Source: Bradyrhizobium sp. LTSP885 (GTDB lineage Bacteria; Pseudomonadota; Alphaproteobacteria; Rhizobiales; Xanthobacteraceae). From it: a DNA stretch of 64,000 nucleotides. Positions 55,477-63,206 of this stretch are shown piece by piece. The notes beneath the pieces were generated by a model. That model was not told the DNA's origin and ran no database searches. It saw nothing but the letters and a program-made list of their open reading frames with translations. Both the position numbers and the translations under genes were made by a program. How positions within the stretch are numbered: the first letter of the stretch is position 1; every line of letters begins with the position of its first letter. The DNA lies in contig NZ_JYMT01000015.1 of NCBI RefSeq assembly GCF_000938305.1, positions 38,339 to 102,338 of the forward strand. Reading direction: 5' to 3'.

Positions 55477-56280
55477 CTACATACCCATGCCGCCGTCGAC
55501 CGGCAGTCCGATGCCGGTGATGAAGCGCGCCTCGTTCGAGCAGAGGAACACTGCGGCGTCGCCGATATCGGTGACCTCGGCGAGCCGGCCAAGCGGTGTC
55601 TGCTCGACGACGGAGCCCACCGCCGCGTTGATGTCGGCCGCGAGCCCGACCTGAACGATGTCGTTGGCGAGCTGCATGCCCATGTCGGTCGGAATCAGAC
55701 CCGGATAGATGCAGTTGACGCGCACGCCGAAGCCGAGCTTGCCAGCTTCCATCGCCGCGACCCGGGTCATGCGATCGACCGCGGATTTGGTGCCCGAATA
55801 GACTGCGATGCTCGGGAAGGCGATGGTTGCCGCGACCGAGGAGATGTTGACGACGGCGCCGCCCTTGCCTGCCGGCCCGCCCGGCCGCATCGCGCGCAGT
55901 GCGTGTTTCATGCCGAGCACGGTGCCGACGATGTTGACGTTGCACATCCGCAGCGCGTCCTCCGCCTTGACCTCGCTGACCAGCGAGGTGATCTCGATGC
56001 CGGCGTTGTTGATCAGGATGTCGAAGCCGCCGAGCGTTGCGACCGTCGCGGCCACGGCCCTTTCCCATTGCGCGTCGTCGGTGACGTCGAGCTTGACGAA
56101 GCCGGTCTTCACGCCGGTTTTCGCGATTTCGCCGGCTGTGGTCTTGCCGACATCGTCGAGAATGTCGCCGATCATGACCGCCGCGCCAGCCTTTGCCAGC
56201 GCCTGCGCGATGGCCGCGCCGATACCCCGGGCGCCGCCGGTGATCAGGGCTGTCCTGCCTTCAAGACTCTTTCCGCTCAT
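55477..56280 (-). CDS. Short-chain dehydrogenase/reductase
   Basis: 267 aa from ATG 56280 (GGGAGGA at eight bases). Classical SDR: cofactor loop TGGARGIGAAIA near residue 14, NNAGIE near 89, active Ser in NISSVAAT near 143 and Tyr/Lys in YSGTKSAV near 160, ending in LPVDGGMGM. An Asp after the second strand (MIGDILDD) suggests NAD rather than NADP. First gene of the operon, divergent from the TetR gene. Confidence 0.92.
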   Translation of the reverse strand: MSGKSLEGRTALITGGARGIGAAIAQALAKAGAAVMIGDILDDVGKTTAGEIAKTGVKTGFVKLDVTDDAQWERAVAATVATLGGFDILINNAGIEITSLVSEVKAEDALRMCNVNIVGTVLGMKHALRAMRPGGPAGKGGAVVNISSVAATIAFPSIAVYSGTKSAVDRMTRVAAMEAGKLGFGVRVNCIYPGLIPTDMGMQLANDIVQVGLAADINAAVGSVVEQTPLGRLAEVTDIGDAAVFLCSNEARFITGIGLPVDGGMGM

Positions 56281-56472
56281 GACGTAGTCCTCCCTTTGCT
56301 GGTTGTTGATTGGTGCTGTGGTGATTGGCGGCATGTGCCGGCGGGCTGACGTGATCGCAGCCGAGCGCGGTGTCGGCGGAGCGCAGCATTGGCGCTTCCC
56401 GCGACGGATTTCCTCCCTGTTTTCGACGTCTTGACGACTGTCCAAATTATTGAACCAAACCTCGTCCAGAAG

Positions 56473-56510
56473 CTTGACACTTGTCAAGCGCGAATTTGAC
56501 AAGTGTCCAA
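56473..56510. promoter_or_regulatory. TetR operators in divergent promoter region
   Basis: CTTGACA-CT-TGTCAAG (56473-56488) is a perfect 7-base inverted repeat. TTGACA-AG-TGTCCAA (56496-56510) is a close second copy. CTTGACA may double as a -35 box. Similar ACTGTCCAAA lies at 56436. They sit between the operon and the TetR gene. Confidence 0.7.
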
Positions 56511-56593
56511 GAGAATGGTTGTGAGAGGATGGAGCGCGCCGCACTTGGCGCGGTATAAGTCGTTGCAAGAACGGCCGAGAGGGAATGCATTAG

Positions 56594-57232
56594 ATGGCGC
56601 GGCAAGCGACGCGAGTGGCTCAACGGGTGGCGGTGGCGACCGAAGTGCTGCGCGATGAAAAATTCAACGCGCGACGGATCGAGCTTGCTGAAGCCGCGCT
56701 GGAAACGCTCGGGGAGCTCGGCTTCGCACGCACCAGCCTGCGCGAGATCGCGCAGAACTCGGCGTTCACGCACGGCGTGTTTCATTATTACTTCAGCGAC
56801 AAGCTCGACCTGATCTGCTGCTGCGTCCGCCACTACAAGGCCAAATGCGTGACGCGGTATGACGAGGTGGTGACGTCAGCGCAGAGCCGCGACGAATTGA
56901 CCGAAGGCTTCCTCGCCAAGCTCGCGGCAACCTTGCAGGACGAAGCCCGCATGCACCGTCTCTGGTACGATCTGCGCTCGCAGGCGATGTTCGAGGCCGC
57001 GTTCCGCAAGGACGTGCTCGAGATCGACAAGAGCCTGGAGGCAATGATCTGGCGGATCGCCTCGCGCTATGCCGAACTGGGCGGCACACGGCCCGCGTCA
57101 TCTCCGGCCGCGCTCTATGCATTGTTCGACGGCCTGTTCCAGAGCGCGCTGCTCAAGCACCTCGCCAATGACGACCGCGCGATTCCCGAACTGCTCGACG
57201 AAGTGCGGCGCCTGCTGCCGACGATCTGCTGA
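56594..57232 (+). CDS. TetR-family transcriptional regulator
   Basis: 212 aa from ATG 56594. N-terminal helix-turn-helix: RRIELAEAALETLGELGFARTSLREIAQNSAFTHG is split over residues 27-61, with YYFSDKLDLI completing the domain. The rest is an all-helical effector part of the BetI type. It should repress the divergent SDR/dehydrogenase/ligase operon through the palindromes at 56473-56510. Inducer presumably a pathway acid or acyl-CoA. Confidence 0.92.
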   Translation: MARQATRVAQRVAVATEVLRDEKFNARRIELAEAALETLGELGFARTSLREIAQNSAFTHGVFHYYFSDKLDLICCCVRHYKAKCVTRYDEVVTSAQSRDELTEGFLAKLAATLQDEARMHRLWYDLRSQAMFEAAFRKDVLEIDKSLEAMIWRIASRYAELGGTRPASSPAALYALFDGLFQSALLKHLANDDRAIPELLDEVRRLLPTIC

Positions 57233-57303
57233 GCATTGCAACCTGCAACGAGCGACCGTGCTGTGTGTGCTACCCCCAAAGGCACAGCGGCTCTGGGTGC
57301 GCG

Positions 57304-57648
57304 CTATCTCAAGGATTCCCTGAGAACGAGCAACGCCGCCTTGAGCGGCGGCAGATCGTCCTTCACTGCCTTCCAGATGATCGTGGCATCAACGCGCTGG
57401 TAGTCGTGGCGCAGAATATTGCCAATGCCGGCAATGTCCATCCAGCGGACATCCTTATGTTGCGCTTTCAGATCGCCGCTGAGATGGCGGCTCGCTTCCA
57501 AAATGATTTCTATTCCGCGCTCGACTGCGGAACGCAGCAGCCATGAGCGCTCGTAGTCGCGGATTGTCTTGCCTACAAGCGCCTTATCGATCCCACGAAT
57601 TGCTTCGAGCATATCGTGGATGCGCAGCAACGGCGTTCGCGCGATCAT
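57304..57648 (-). CDS. HepT-like ribonuclease toxin (DUF86)
   Basis: 114 aa from ATG 57648, directly after the mntA-like stop (TGA-ATG). DUF86/HepT helical protein: HDMLEAIRGIDKAL near residue 11, SAVERGIEIILEASRHL near 40, and IGNILRHDYQRVD near 75. The catalytic RX4HXY pattern appears as GX4HXY (Gly in place of the first Arg). The HxY Tyr is the residue AMPylated by MntA antitoxins. Type VII toxin-antitoxin pair with the next gene. Confidence 0.82.
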   Translation of the reverse strand: MIARTPLLRIHDMLEAIRGIDKALVGKTIRDYERSWLLRSAVERGIEIILEASRHLSGDLKAQHKDVRWMDIAGIGNILRHDYQRVDATIIWKAVKDDLPPLKAALLVLRESLR

Positions 57649-57945
57649 TCAGAAAACCCGCGTCGCCTCGGCCTCGATCTGCTTGCGTAGCAGCGGATGG
57701 AGCCCCTTGCGGGTGGTCAGATCGACCGGAACACCCAGGTTTTCCTCGAGCATTCGCTTGGCCGCGACCAGATCCAGGACGTTGAAACGTCCGCGAGGAT
57801 CATAGTCGACGAAAAGATCGAGATCGCTCTTCGCCGTGGCCTTGTTGCGAGCCGTTGAACCGAACAGGTAAAGCGAGGTGGCTCCGAGCGCCTTGATGGC
57901 GTCGGCCTGTCCGCGCAACCTTCTGAGTGCTTCGGTTCTCGTCAT
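57649..57945 (-). CDS. MntA-like nucleotidyltransferase antitoxin
   Basis: 98 aa from ATG 57945, no clear ribosome site. Minimal nucleotidyltransferase: LYLFGSTARNKATAKSDLDL near residue 26 has the GSx10DxD motif, and the third acidic residue is in VPVDLTT near 73. In type VII systems MntA AMPylates HepT to inactivate it. Gene order and the abutting stop-start support the pair. Confidence 0.85.
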   Translation of the reverse strand: MTRTEALRRLRGQADAIKALGATSLYLFGSTARNKATAKSDLDLFVDYDPRGRFNVLDLVAAKRMLEENLGVPVDLTTRKGLHPLLRKQIEAEATRVF

Positions 57946-58008
57946 ACCGCTGTTCTATCACGGCCGGCGCAATGCGAGCAAAAGGCCGTTAAGCTGGACC
58001 TGCGAGAG

Positions 58009-58470
58009 CTACGCCGCGCTCGCCGGCGGCAGCGCCAGCACCGAGTAGATCGCCTGCGCGTCGCGGGAGGCGCGCAGCTTCTTGGCGACGTCCTGGTCGC
58101 GCAGCAGGCGGGCGATCCGTGCCAGCGCCTTGAGGTGGTCGGCGCCGGCGCCTTCGGGCGCCAGCAACAGGAAGATCAGGTCGACCGGCTGGCCGTCCAT
58201 GGCTTCGAAATCGATCGGGCGCTCGAGGCGAGCAAACAGCCCGAACAGCTTTTCGAGCTTGGGCAGCTTGCCGTGCGGAATCGCGACGCCGTAGCCGACG
58301 GCGGTGGTGCCGAGCTTCTCGCGCTGCAGCAGCACCTCGAAAACGGCGCGCTCATTCTGCCCGGTCAGGCTAGATGCGCGCGCGGCAAGTTCCTGCAGCG
58401 CCTGCTTCTTGCTGATGACTTTCAAAGTCGGGAGAATCGCCTCGGGTGCGACCAGATCGGTAATCGGCAT
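58009..58470 (-). CDS. ptsN: PTS IIA-like nitrogen regulatory protein PtsN
   Basis: 153 aa. EIIA(Ntr) with phosphorylated His in GVAIPHGKLPKL near residue 66 and LIFLLLAPEGAGADHLKALA near 100. It is the end of the PTS(Ntr) phosphorelay, which links nitrogen and carbon supply to K+ transport and other targets. Downstream of rpoN and hpf, as in many proteobacteria. A sigma54-like element lies at 58594-58608. Confidence 0.95.
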   Translation of the reverse strand: MPITDLVAPEAILPTLKVISKKQALQELAARASSLTGQNERAVFEVLLQREKLGTTAVGYGVAIPHGKLPKLEKLFGLFARLERPIDFEAMDGQPVDLIFLLLAPEGAGADHLKALARIARLLRDQDVAKKLRASRDAQAIYSVLALPPASAA

Positions 58471-58593
58471 GGGACGTTCCGAGGTGAATGAAACCGTCAG
58501 GTTGCGAAATAGGCGTTACAGCGGTGGTGTCAAGAATGTGTGGTGGGAGATGGCCTTAGCCCGGGTCCCGGTTGGCAGGGCTTCTACTCCAAC

Positions 58594-58608
58594 GCATTGG
58601 CAGTGCCA
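58594..58608 (-). promoter_or_regulatory. Sigma54-like -24/-12 element upstream of ptsN
   Basis: On the minus strand TGGCAC-TGCCA-ATGC matches TGGCAC-N5-TTGC with one mismatch and correct GG to GC spacing. The same bases also form a palindrome (TTGGCA-G-TGCCAA, 58597-58609), so chance or another protein site is possible. It is about 125 bases upstream of ptsN in the hpf-ptsN gap, which otherwise shows no gene. Confidence 0.35.
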
Positions 58609-58713
58609 ACACCTGCAAATCCCACCTGCAAACCCTGTTCCACCCCTTATCCCTTGGGGCGGCGGACCATAAGCAGGGCTGGCTTCCGCCGTCAATGCCA
58701 TGCGTCATATATC

Positions 58714-59313
58714 TCAGGGGTTAACCGCCGGGGGGTCGACCCAGCCGACATTGCCGTCGGTGCGGCGGTAGATGATGTTCACCCGGCCGCTGCCGCCGTG
58801 CTGGAAAACCAGGCAGGCGGCGCCGCTCAGGTCGAGCTCCATGACGGCTTCGCTGACCGACAGCCGCTTCAGCGCGGTGGTCGCCTCGGCAATGATCACC
58901 GGGCTGTACTCGGTGACCTCGTCGTCGCTCTCGGGCGCCTCGATGACATAGCTCGGCGCGTCGAGCTCGACCCCGTTCAGTTCGGCGAACGCGGTGGCGG
59001 CAGCATAGGTCTTGCGGGCCGAGCGGTCCTTCAACCGGCTCTTGTAGCGGCGCAGGCGCTTTTCGATCATCAACAGCGCCGCGTCGGCGCTGGCATAGGC
59101 GTCGGCCGCGTTGGATTCCGCTTCCAGCGAGATGCCGGAATCCAGATGCAGCGCGCAATCGGTCCGGAAGCCGAAGCCGTCCTTGCTCAGCGTGATGTGA
59201 CCGGAATAGTTGCCATCAAAATACTTTCGCAGGACCTCGTCGGTGCGGTCGCCGACGCGCGCGCGAAGCGCTTCGCCGATGCTGATGCTCTTTCCCGAGA
59301 TTCGAAGGGTCAT
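58714..59313 (-). CDS. hpf: Ribosome hibernation-promoting factor, long form
   Basis: 199 aa from ATG 59313 (GAGG at seven bases); the frame is open upstream without a better start. N-terminal S30AE domain, residues 1-105 (ISIGEALRARVGDRTDEVL, ASADAALLMIEKRLRRYKSR) and C-terminal dimerisation domain (SEAVMELDLSGAACLVFQH, RRTDGNVGWVDPP). Long HPF pairs 70S ribosomes into 100S. Follows rpoN, as expected. Confidence 0.95.
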   Translation of the reverse strand: MTLRISGKSISIGEALRARVGDRTDEVLRKYFDGNYSGHITLSKDGFGFRTDCALHLDSGISLEAESNAADAYASADAALLMIEKRLRRYKSRLKDRSARKTYAAATAFAELNGVELDAPSYVIEAPESDDEVTEYSPVIIAEATTALKRLSVSEAVMELDLSGAACLVFQHGGSGRVNIIYRRTDGNVGWVDPPAVNP

Positions 59314-59460
59314 TTGATGCCTCGATTGCTGGATGCCTCGATCACTCGCTTGCTGGAGCATGATGCTTTCGGAATGCGACGACCTGCCTTTCTGGATCAC
59401 GCTGCAAGGAGAACAAGGGGAGTTGAGAGTATCGCGATTTGACGCGAACGCAACGAGCCG

Positions 59461-59483
59461 ATGATCCGGATCGGATCATGCTC
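59461..59483. repeat. Family B' palindrome between rpoN and hpf
   Basis: ATGATCCG-GAT-CGGATCAT (59461-59479) then GCTC; a relative of the GAGCATGATCCGG repeat. Another fragment, GGAGCATGATGCTTTCGG, lies near 59356-59373. Confidence 0.6.
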
Positions 59484-59493
59484 AAAAAGTAAC

Positions 59494-61140
59494 CTAAACT
59501 GCAGCCGTATCGCGCGACCGGTCCGGAGCGGAGGCAGGGGCCGAAAGGGCATTACCGAGCATGCTCTGTTTGTCACGGCGGCGCTGCACCGAGGACGGTA
59601 TCCGCATCGCTTCGCGGTACTTCGCGACGGTGCGGCGGGCAATATCAATGCCGGACACCCGCAAACGTTCCACGATCGTGTCGTCGGACAGGATCGCCAC
59701 CGGCGCTTCGCCGTCGATCAGCTGCTTGATGTGGTGCCGCACCGCTTCCGCCGAATGCGCTTCGCCGCCGTCGGCGGATGCGATCGACGCGGTGAAAAAA
59801 TACTTCAATTCAAAACTGCCGCGATTGGTCGCCATGTACTTGTTGGCGGTGACGCGCGACACCGTCGATTCATGCATCTGGATCGCGTCAGCGACCGCCT
59901 TCAGATTGAGCGGCCGCAGATGCGCGACGCCGTGGGTGAAGAAGCCATCCTGCTGGCGAACGATTTCGGTCGCGACCTTCAGGATGGTGCGGGCACGCTG
60001 GTCGAGCGCGCGCACCAGCCAGGTCGCGTTCTGCAGGCAATCGGTGAAGTACGATTTGTCACCGTCCTTGCGGATCGTCTTCGACAGCTCAGTGTAATAG
60101 GTCTGGTTGACCAGCACGCGCGGCAGAGTGTCGCTGTTGAGTTCGACATGCCAGCCGCCGTCGGGACCCGGACGCACATAGACGTCGGGCACCATGGTTT
60201 GCGTCTTCGCGGCGCCGAACTTCAGGCCGGGCTTCGGATTGAGCCGGCGGATCTCCGCGATCATGTCAGTGATGTCGTCGTCATCGACGCCGCAGAGCTT
60301 TCGCAGACTGGCGATGTCGCGCTTGGCGAGCAGGTCGAGATGCTCGACCAGCGCCTGCATCGCGGGATCATAGCGGTTGAGCTCGCGCAGCTGGATCGCG
60401 AGGCACTCGCTCAGGTTTCGCGCGCAGACGCCCGGCGGATCGAACTTCTGCAGCGTCGCGACGACCTCGTCGACCGCCTGCTGCGACGCGCCGAGCCGTT
60501 CGGCGGCCTGGCCGAGATCGGAAGGCAGGTAACCGGCGTCGTCGACCAGGTCGATCAGATACTGCCCGATCATGCGCTGCGCCGGCGCCGAGAAGGCGAC
60601 CGCGAGCTGCTCGGCGAGATGGTCGCCCAGCGTCATCTCGGCGGCGACGAAGGCTTCGAGATTGTAATCGTCGTCGCTGGAGGCGCCGCCACCCCATTCG
60701 GTGTAGACCGACGGCGGCGCATCCTGCGCGGCGCGCGCGGCGGCTTCGGCGGGCTCTTCGGTGAAGACGTTGTCGAGGCCGGTATCCAGCGTCTGTTCGA
60801 TCTCGGTGCGGGTCCCGAGGTCGCGGTTCATCCACTCCTCCTGGCCGGGCTCGAAGGCGTCGCCACTGGCACCGCCGGCCAGGTCACCACCGTCATCGCC
60901 GTAGCTCGTGGAACCGTCGCCATCGGCGTAGTCGGACCGCTCCATGGCGGGTTCCCCCGCCACCGGCGCCTCGGGGCCGTCAGCCCCCCGGTCGAGCAGC
61001 GGATTGCGTTCCAGCTCCTCCTCGACGAAGGCCGACAGATCGAGGTTCGACAGCTGCAGCAGCTTGATCGCCTGCATCAGCTGCGGCGTCATCACCAGCG
61101 ACTGCGATTGTCGGAACTCTAGTCTCTGTGTCAGTGCCAT
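59494..61140 (-). CDS. rpoN: RNA polymerase sigma-54 factor RpoN
   Basis: 548 aa. Region I at the start (LEFRQSQSLVMTPQLMQAIKLLQ, split over residues 8-30) binds activators; an acidic linker follows; the core-binding part has IGQYLIDLVDDAGYL and FDPPGVCARNLSECL; the C terminus has the helix-turn-helix and RpoN box ARRTVAKYRE (near residue 525). It directs transcription from -24/-12 promoters for nitrogen and other functions. Located between lptB and hpf. Confidence 0.97.
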   Translation of the reverse strand: MALTQRLEFRQSQSLVMTPQLMQAIKLLQLSNLDLSAFVEEELERNPLLDRGADGPEAPVAGEPAMERSDYADGDGSTSYGDDGGDLAGGASGDAFEPGQEEWMNRDLGTRTEIEQTLDTGLDNVFTEEPAEAAARAAQDAPPSVYTEWGGGASSDDDYNLEAFVAAEMTLGDHLAEQLAVAFSAPAQRMIGQYLIDLVDDAGYLPSDLGQAAERLGASQQAVDEVVATLQKFDPPGVCARNLSECLAIQLRELNRYDPAMQALVEHLDLLAKRDIASLRKLCGVDDDDITDMIAEIRRLNPKPGLKFGAAKTQTMVPDVYVRPGPDGGWHVELNSDTLPRVLVNQTYYTELSKTIRKDGDKSYFTDCLQNATWLVRALDQRARTILKVATEIVRQQDGFFTHGVAHLRPLNLKAVADAIQMHESTVSRVTANKYMATNRGSFELKYFFTASIASADGGEAHSAEAVRHHIKQLIDGEAPVAILSDDTIVERLRVSGIDIARRTVAKYREAMRIPSSVQRRRDKQSMLGNALSAPASAPDRSRDTAAV

Positions 61141-61230
61141 GGAGGCAAGAACGGTCCCAAAATTGGCTCGATTCTTGCTTATCCTACTCTTCAGCCGATG
61201 TACACGGCTTGACGGACCAGAAAGTTGCGC

Positions 61231-62214
61231 CTAGAGGCGGAATTCCTCGCCAAGGTAAAGGCGACGTACGTCCGGATCATTCACGATCTCATCCGGGCTG
61301 CCCTCCGTCAAGATTTCCCCGGCATAGACGATATACGCACGGTCGGTGAGGCCGAGCGTCTCGCGGACATTGTGGTCGGTGATGAGCACGCCGATGCCGC
61401 GATTGGTCAAATGGCGCACCAGATCCTGGATGTCGCCGACCGCGATCGGGTCGATGCCGGCGAACGGTTCGTCGAGCAGCATGTAATTGGGGCGCGTCGC
61501 CAGCGCGCGGGCAATTTCGACGCGGCGGCGCTCGCCGCCGGACAGCGCGATCGATGGGCTTTTGCGCAGGCGCGTGATGTTGAATTCGTCGAGCAGCGAA
61601 TCCAGCTCGTGCTCGCGCTTCTTCGCCGAGGTCTCGACGACCTCGAGCACCGCGCGGATGTTCTGCTCGACGGTCAGACCGCGGAAGATCGAAGCTTCCT
61701 GCGGCAGATAGCCGATGCCGAGACGGGCGCGCTGGTACATCGGCAGCTTGGTGACGTCATGGCCGTCGAGTTCGATCGCACCGCGATCGGCCTTGATCAG
61801 GCCGGTGATCATGTAGAACACGGTGGTCTTGCCGGCGCCGTTGGGCCCGAGCAGGCCGACCGCTTCGCCGCGGCGCACATAGATGCTGACGCCGCGCACG
61901 ACCTGGCGGCTGCCAAAGCTCTTTTCCACGCTATGCACAGCCAGGTAGCCCGGCTTTTTGATCAGGCGCGGCGCGGTGGCGCCGTTGCTCTTCGCACGCG
62001 GCTTGTCGGCGCGGGTCGGCTCAGGTGACGGCTGGGCTCGCAACTCGACGCCGGGAACGGCGGCGGCGCGCGCCATCGGCGGCGCATCACGCACCGGGCT
62101 CGCCAGCATGTCGCCGAACGAATCGCCGAGCGCTGTGATGTCGTCGTGCGAGCGCGCAAATCCGGCACTGCGTTTCGCAGGGCGCCGCCGGAACATGCCG
62201 AGTAAATCCACCAT
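61231..62214 (-). CDS. lptB: LPS export ABC transporter ATP-binding protein LptB
   Basis: 327 aa, with an N-terminal extension of about 85 Arg/Pro/Ala-rich residues absent from E. coli LptB. The ATPase starts near GYLAVHSVEKSFGSRQVV. Walker A GLLGPNGAGKTTVFYM near 120, signature ALSGGERRRVEIARAL near 217, Walker B YMLLDEPFAGIDPI, and H-loop ITDHNVRETL. LptB drives LPS extraction via LptFG. No stop interrupts the extension; a start within it is possible but no stronger site was found. Confidence 0.94.
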   Translation of the reverse strand: MVDLLGMFRRRPAKRSAGFARSHDDITALGDSFGDMLASPVRDAPPMARAAAVPGVELRAQPSPEPTRADKPRAKSNGATAPRLIKKPGYLAVHSVEKSFGSRQVVRGVSIYVRRGEAVGLLGPNGAGKTTVFYMITGLIKADRGAIELDGHDVTKLPMYQRARLGIGYLPQEASIFRGLTVEQNIRAVLEVVETSAKKREHELDSLLDEFNITRLRKSPSIALSGGERRRVEIARALATRPNYMLLDEPFAGIDPIAVGDIQDLVRHLTNRGIGVLITDHNVRETLGLTDRAYIVYAGEILTEGSPDEIVNDPDVRRLYLGEEFRL

Positions 62215-62544
62215 CCCCGCTTCGCTTTAGCCCTCTTAAGGTGATCCCGCGACCTTGCCTGCGGTCGAATTGATTCGCACGCGCGCCTCGCCAGCATGAT
62301 CCGGAAAAGTGGATACCGGCTTTCCCCCGACAAACGCGAAACGCATTTGCGCGGCGATCATGCTCAAACAACGGCAAAGCGCGATATCAGCGCTTTGAAT
62401 GACTGGATGCCCCTTGCTCCGGCTGACGCCACGATCCCCTCAGATGCGCCTCACAGCCGAGCCGCCACAGTAGATACAGGCTCACGGGGCGAGCTTCAAC
62501 CTCGCGGCTGCGAGATATTATATAACATGCTGATATATATTGGT
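62215..62544. other. Intergenic lptA2-lptB gap with family B' repeat and AT-rich tract
   Basis: Holds a family B' repeat at 62293-62364 (AGCATGATCCGGAAAAGTGG to GATCATGCT) and a notably AT-rich tract at 62511-62550. On the minus strand the tract holds TATAAT (62522-62517), so it may carry a promoter for lptB-rpoN, but no matching -35 box was seen. No gene. Confidence 0.55.
62293..62364. repeat. Dispersed palindromic repeat, family B'
   Basis: AGCATGATC (62293-62301) pairs with GATCATGCT (62356-62364). Contains CCGGAAAAGTGGATACCGG, close to the copy at 10095-10143, and ACGCGAAACGCATTTGCGCG. Confidence 0.82.
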
Positions 62545-63192
62545 TTATTTTGATTTCCCAGGATTCGGCGAAGGCAGCGCGGATCCCGCCGCATTGCCAC
62601 AATCCTGTCCCTGACCGACCAATGCCTGCACCTTGCCGCTGTCGGATTCCACGCGCGAGACGCCGGTGGTCATGTCGACCAGCAGCCGATCGCCGCGCAC
62701 CACATTCTTGCACTGGGTCAGCACTACGCCGCCGAGCATGGTGATCAAATTGGCCTTGGTATCGAAGATCGCGGTCTCGCCGGTCACAACCTGATCCTTC
62801 TGGGTGACGACGACATTGCCCTTCGCCACCAGCCGCTTGATCGACGAGGCACCACCGGGACCGGGGGTCGCCGACTGCATCGGGGCGCCGCCCTTTGCGG
62901 CCTTGGTGTCCGCTGGGGGCGCCGACGGCTGGGTGGATTTGTCCTCGTAGAACGCGACCAATGTTTTCGAGATCATGGTGGTGTCGCCCTGCACCACTTT
63001 CACATTGCCGGCAAAGGTGGCCTCCTTCTTCTTGTCGCGCATTTCGAGCGAGGCCGCTTCGATCCGGACCGGCTGGTCGCGATTCTGCGCGAAGCCTTGC
63101 ATGGCGTTCGGCAGGGAGGCTGCGCCCTGCGCACGCGCCTCGTCGAACGCGATCACCGCGAGGACGCAGATGGCGGCGGCAAGAATGCGCAG
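62545..63192 (-). CDS. LptA-like periplasmic protein, second copy, apparent CTG start
   Basis: 215 aa if read from CTG 63192, five bases after a perfect AGGAGG site. That start gives the signal peptide MRILAAAICVLAVIAFDEARA; no ATG is in frame, and GTG 63156 would remove it. The mature part repeats the upstream lptA: RDQPVRIEAASLEMRDKKKE, GNVKVVQGDTTM, SSIKRLVAKGNVVVTQKDQV and GDRLLVDMTTGVSRVESDS. OstA/LptA family beta-jellyroll. A tandem duplicate of lptA; role may overlap or have diverged. Gap to lptA stop is 14 bases. Confidence 0.8.
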   Translation of the reverse strand: MRILAAAICVLAVIAFDEARAQGAASLPNAMQGFAQNRDQPVRIEAASLEMRDKKKEATFAGNVKVVQGDTTMISKTLVAFYEDKSTQPSAPPADTKAAKGGAPMQSATPGPGGASSIKRLVAKGNVVVTQKDQVVTGETAIFDTKANLITMLGGVVLTQCKNVVRGDRLLVDMTTGVSRVESDSGKVQALVGQGQDCGNAAGSALPSPNPGKSK

Positions 63193-63206
63193 AAAAGCCT
63201 CCTGAT

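Noticed and set aside
58590..58640. Repeated ACCTGCAAA in the hpf-ptsN gap as a tandem repeat or CRISPR unit
   Set aside because: Only two short imperfect copies, no spacing pattern, no cas genes.
62511..62550. AT-rich tract as an insertion-sequence remnant
   Set aside because: No terminal repeats, target duplications or transposase fragments seen; could be just a promoter region.
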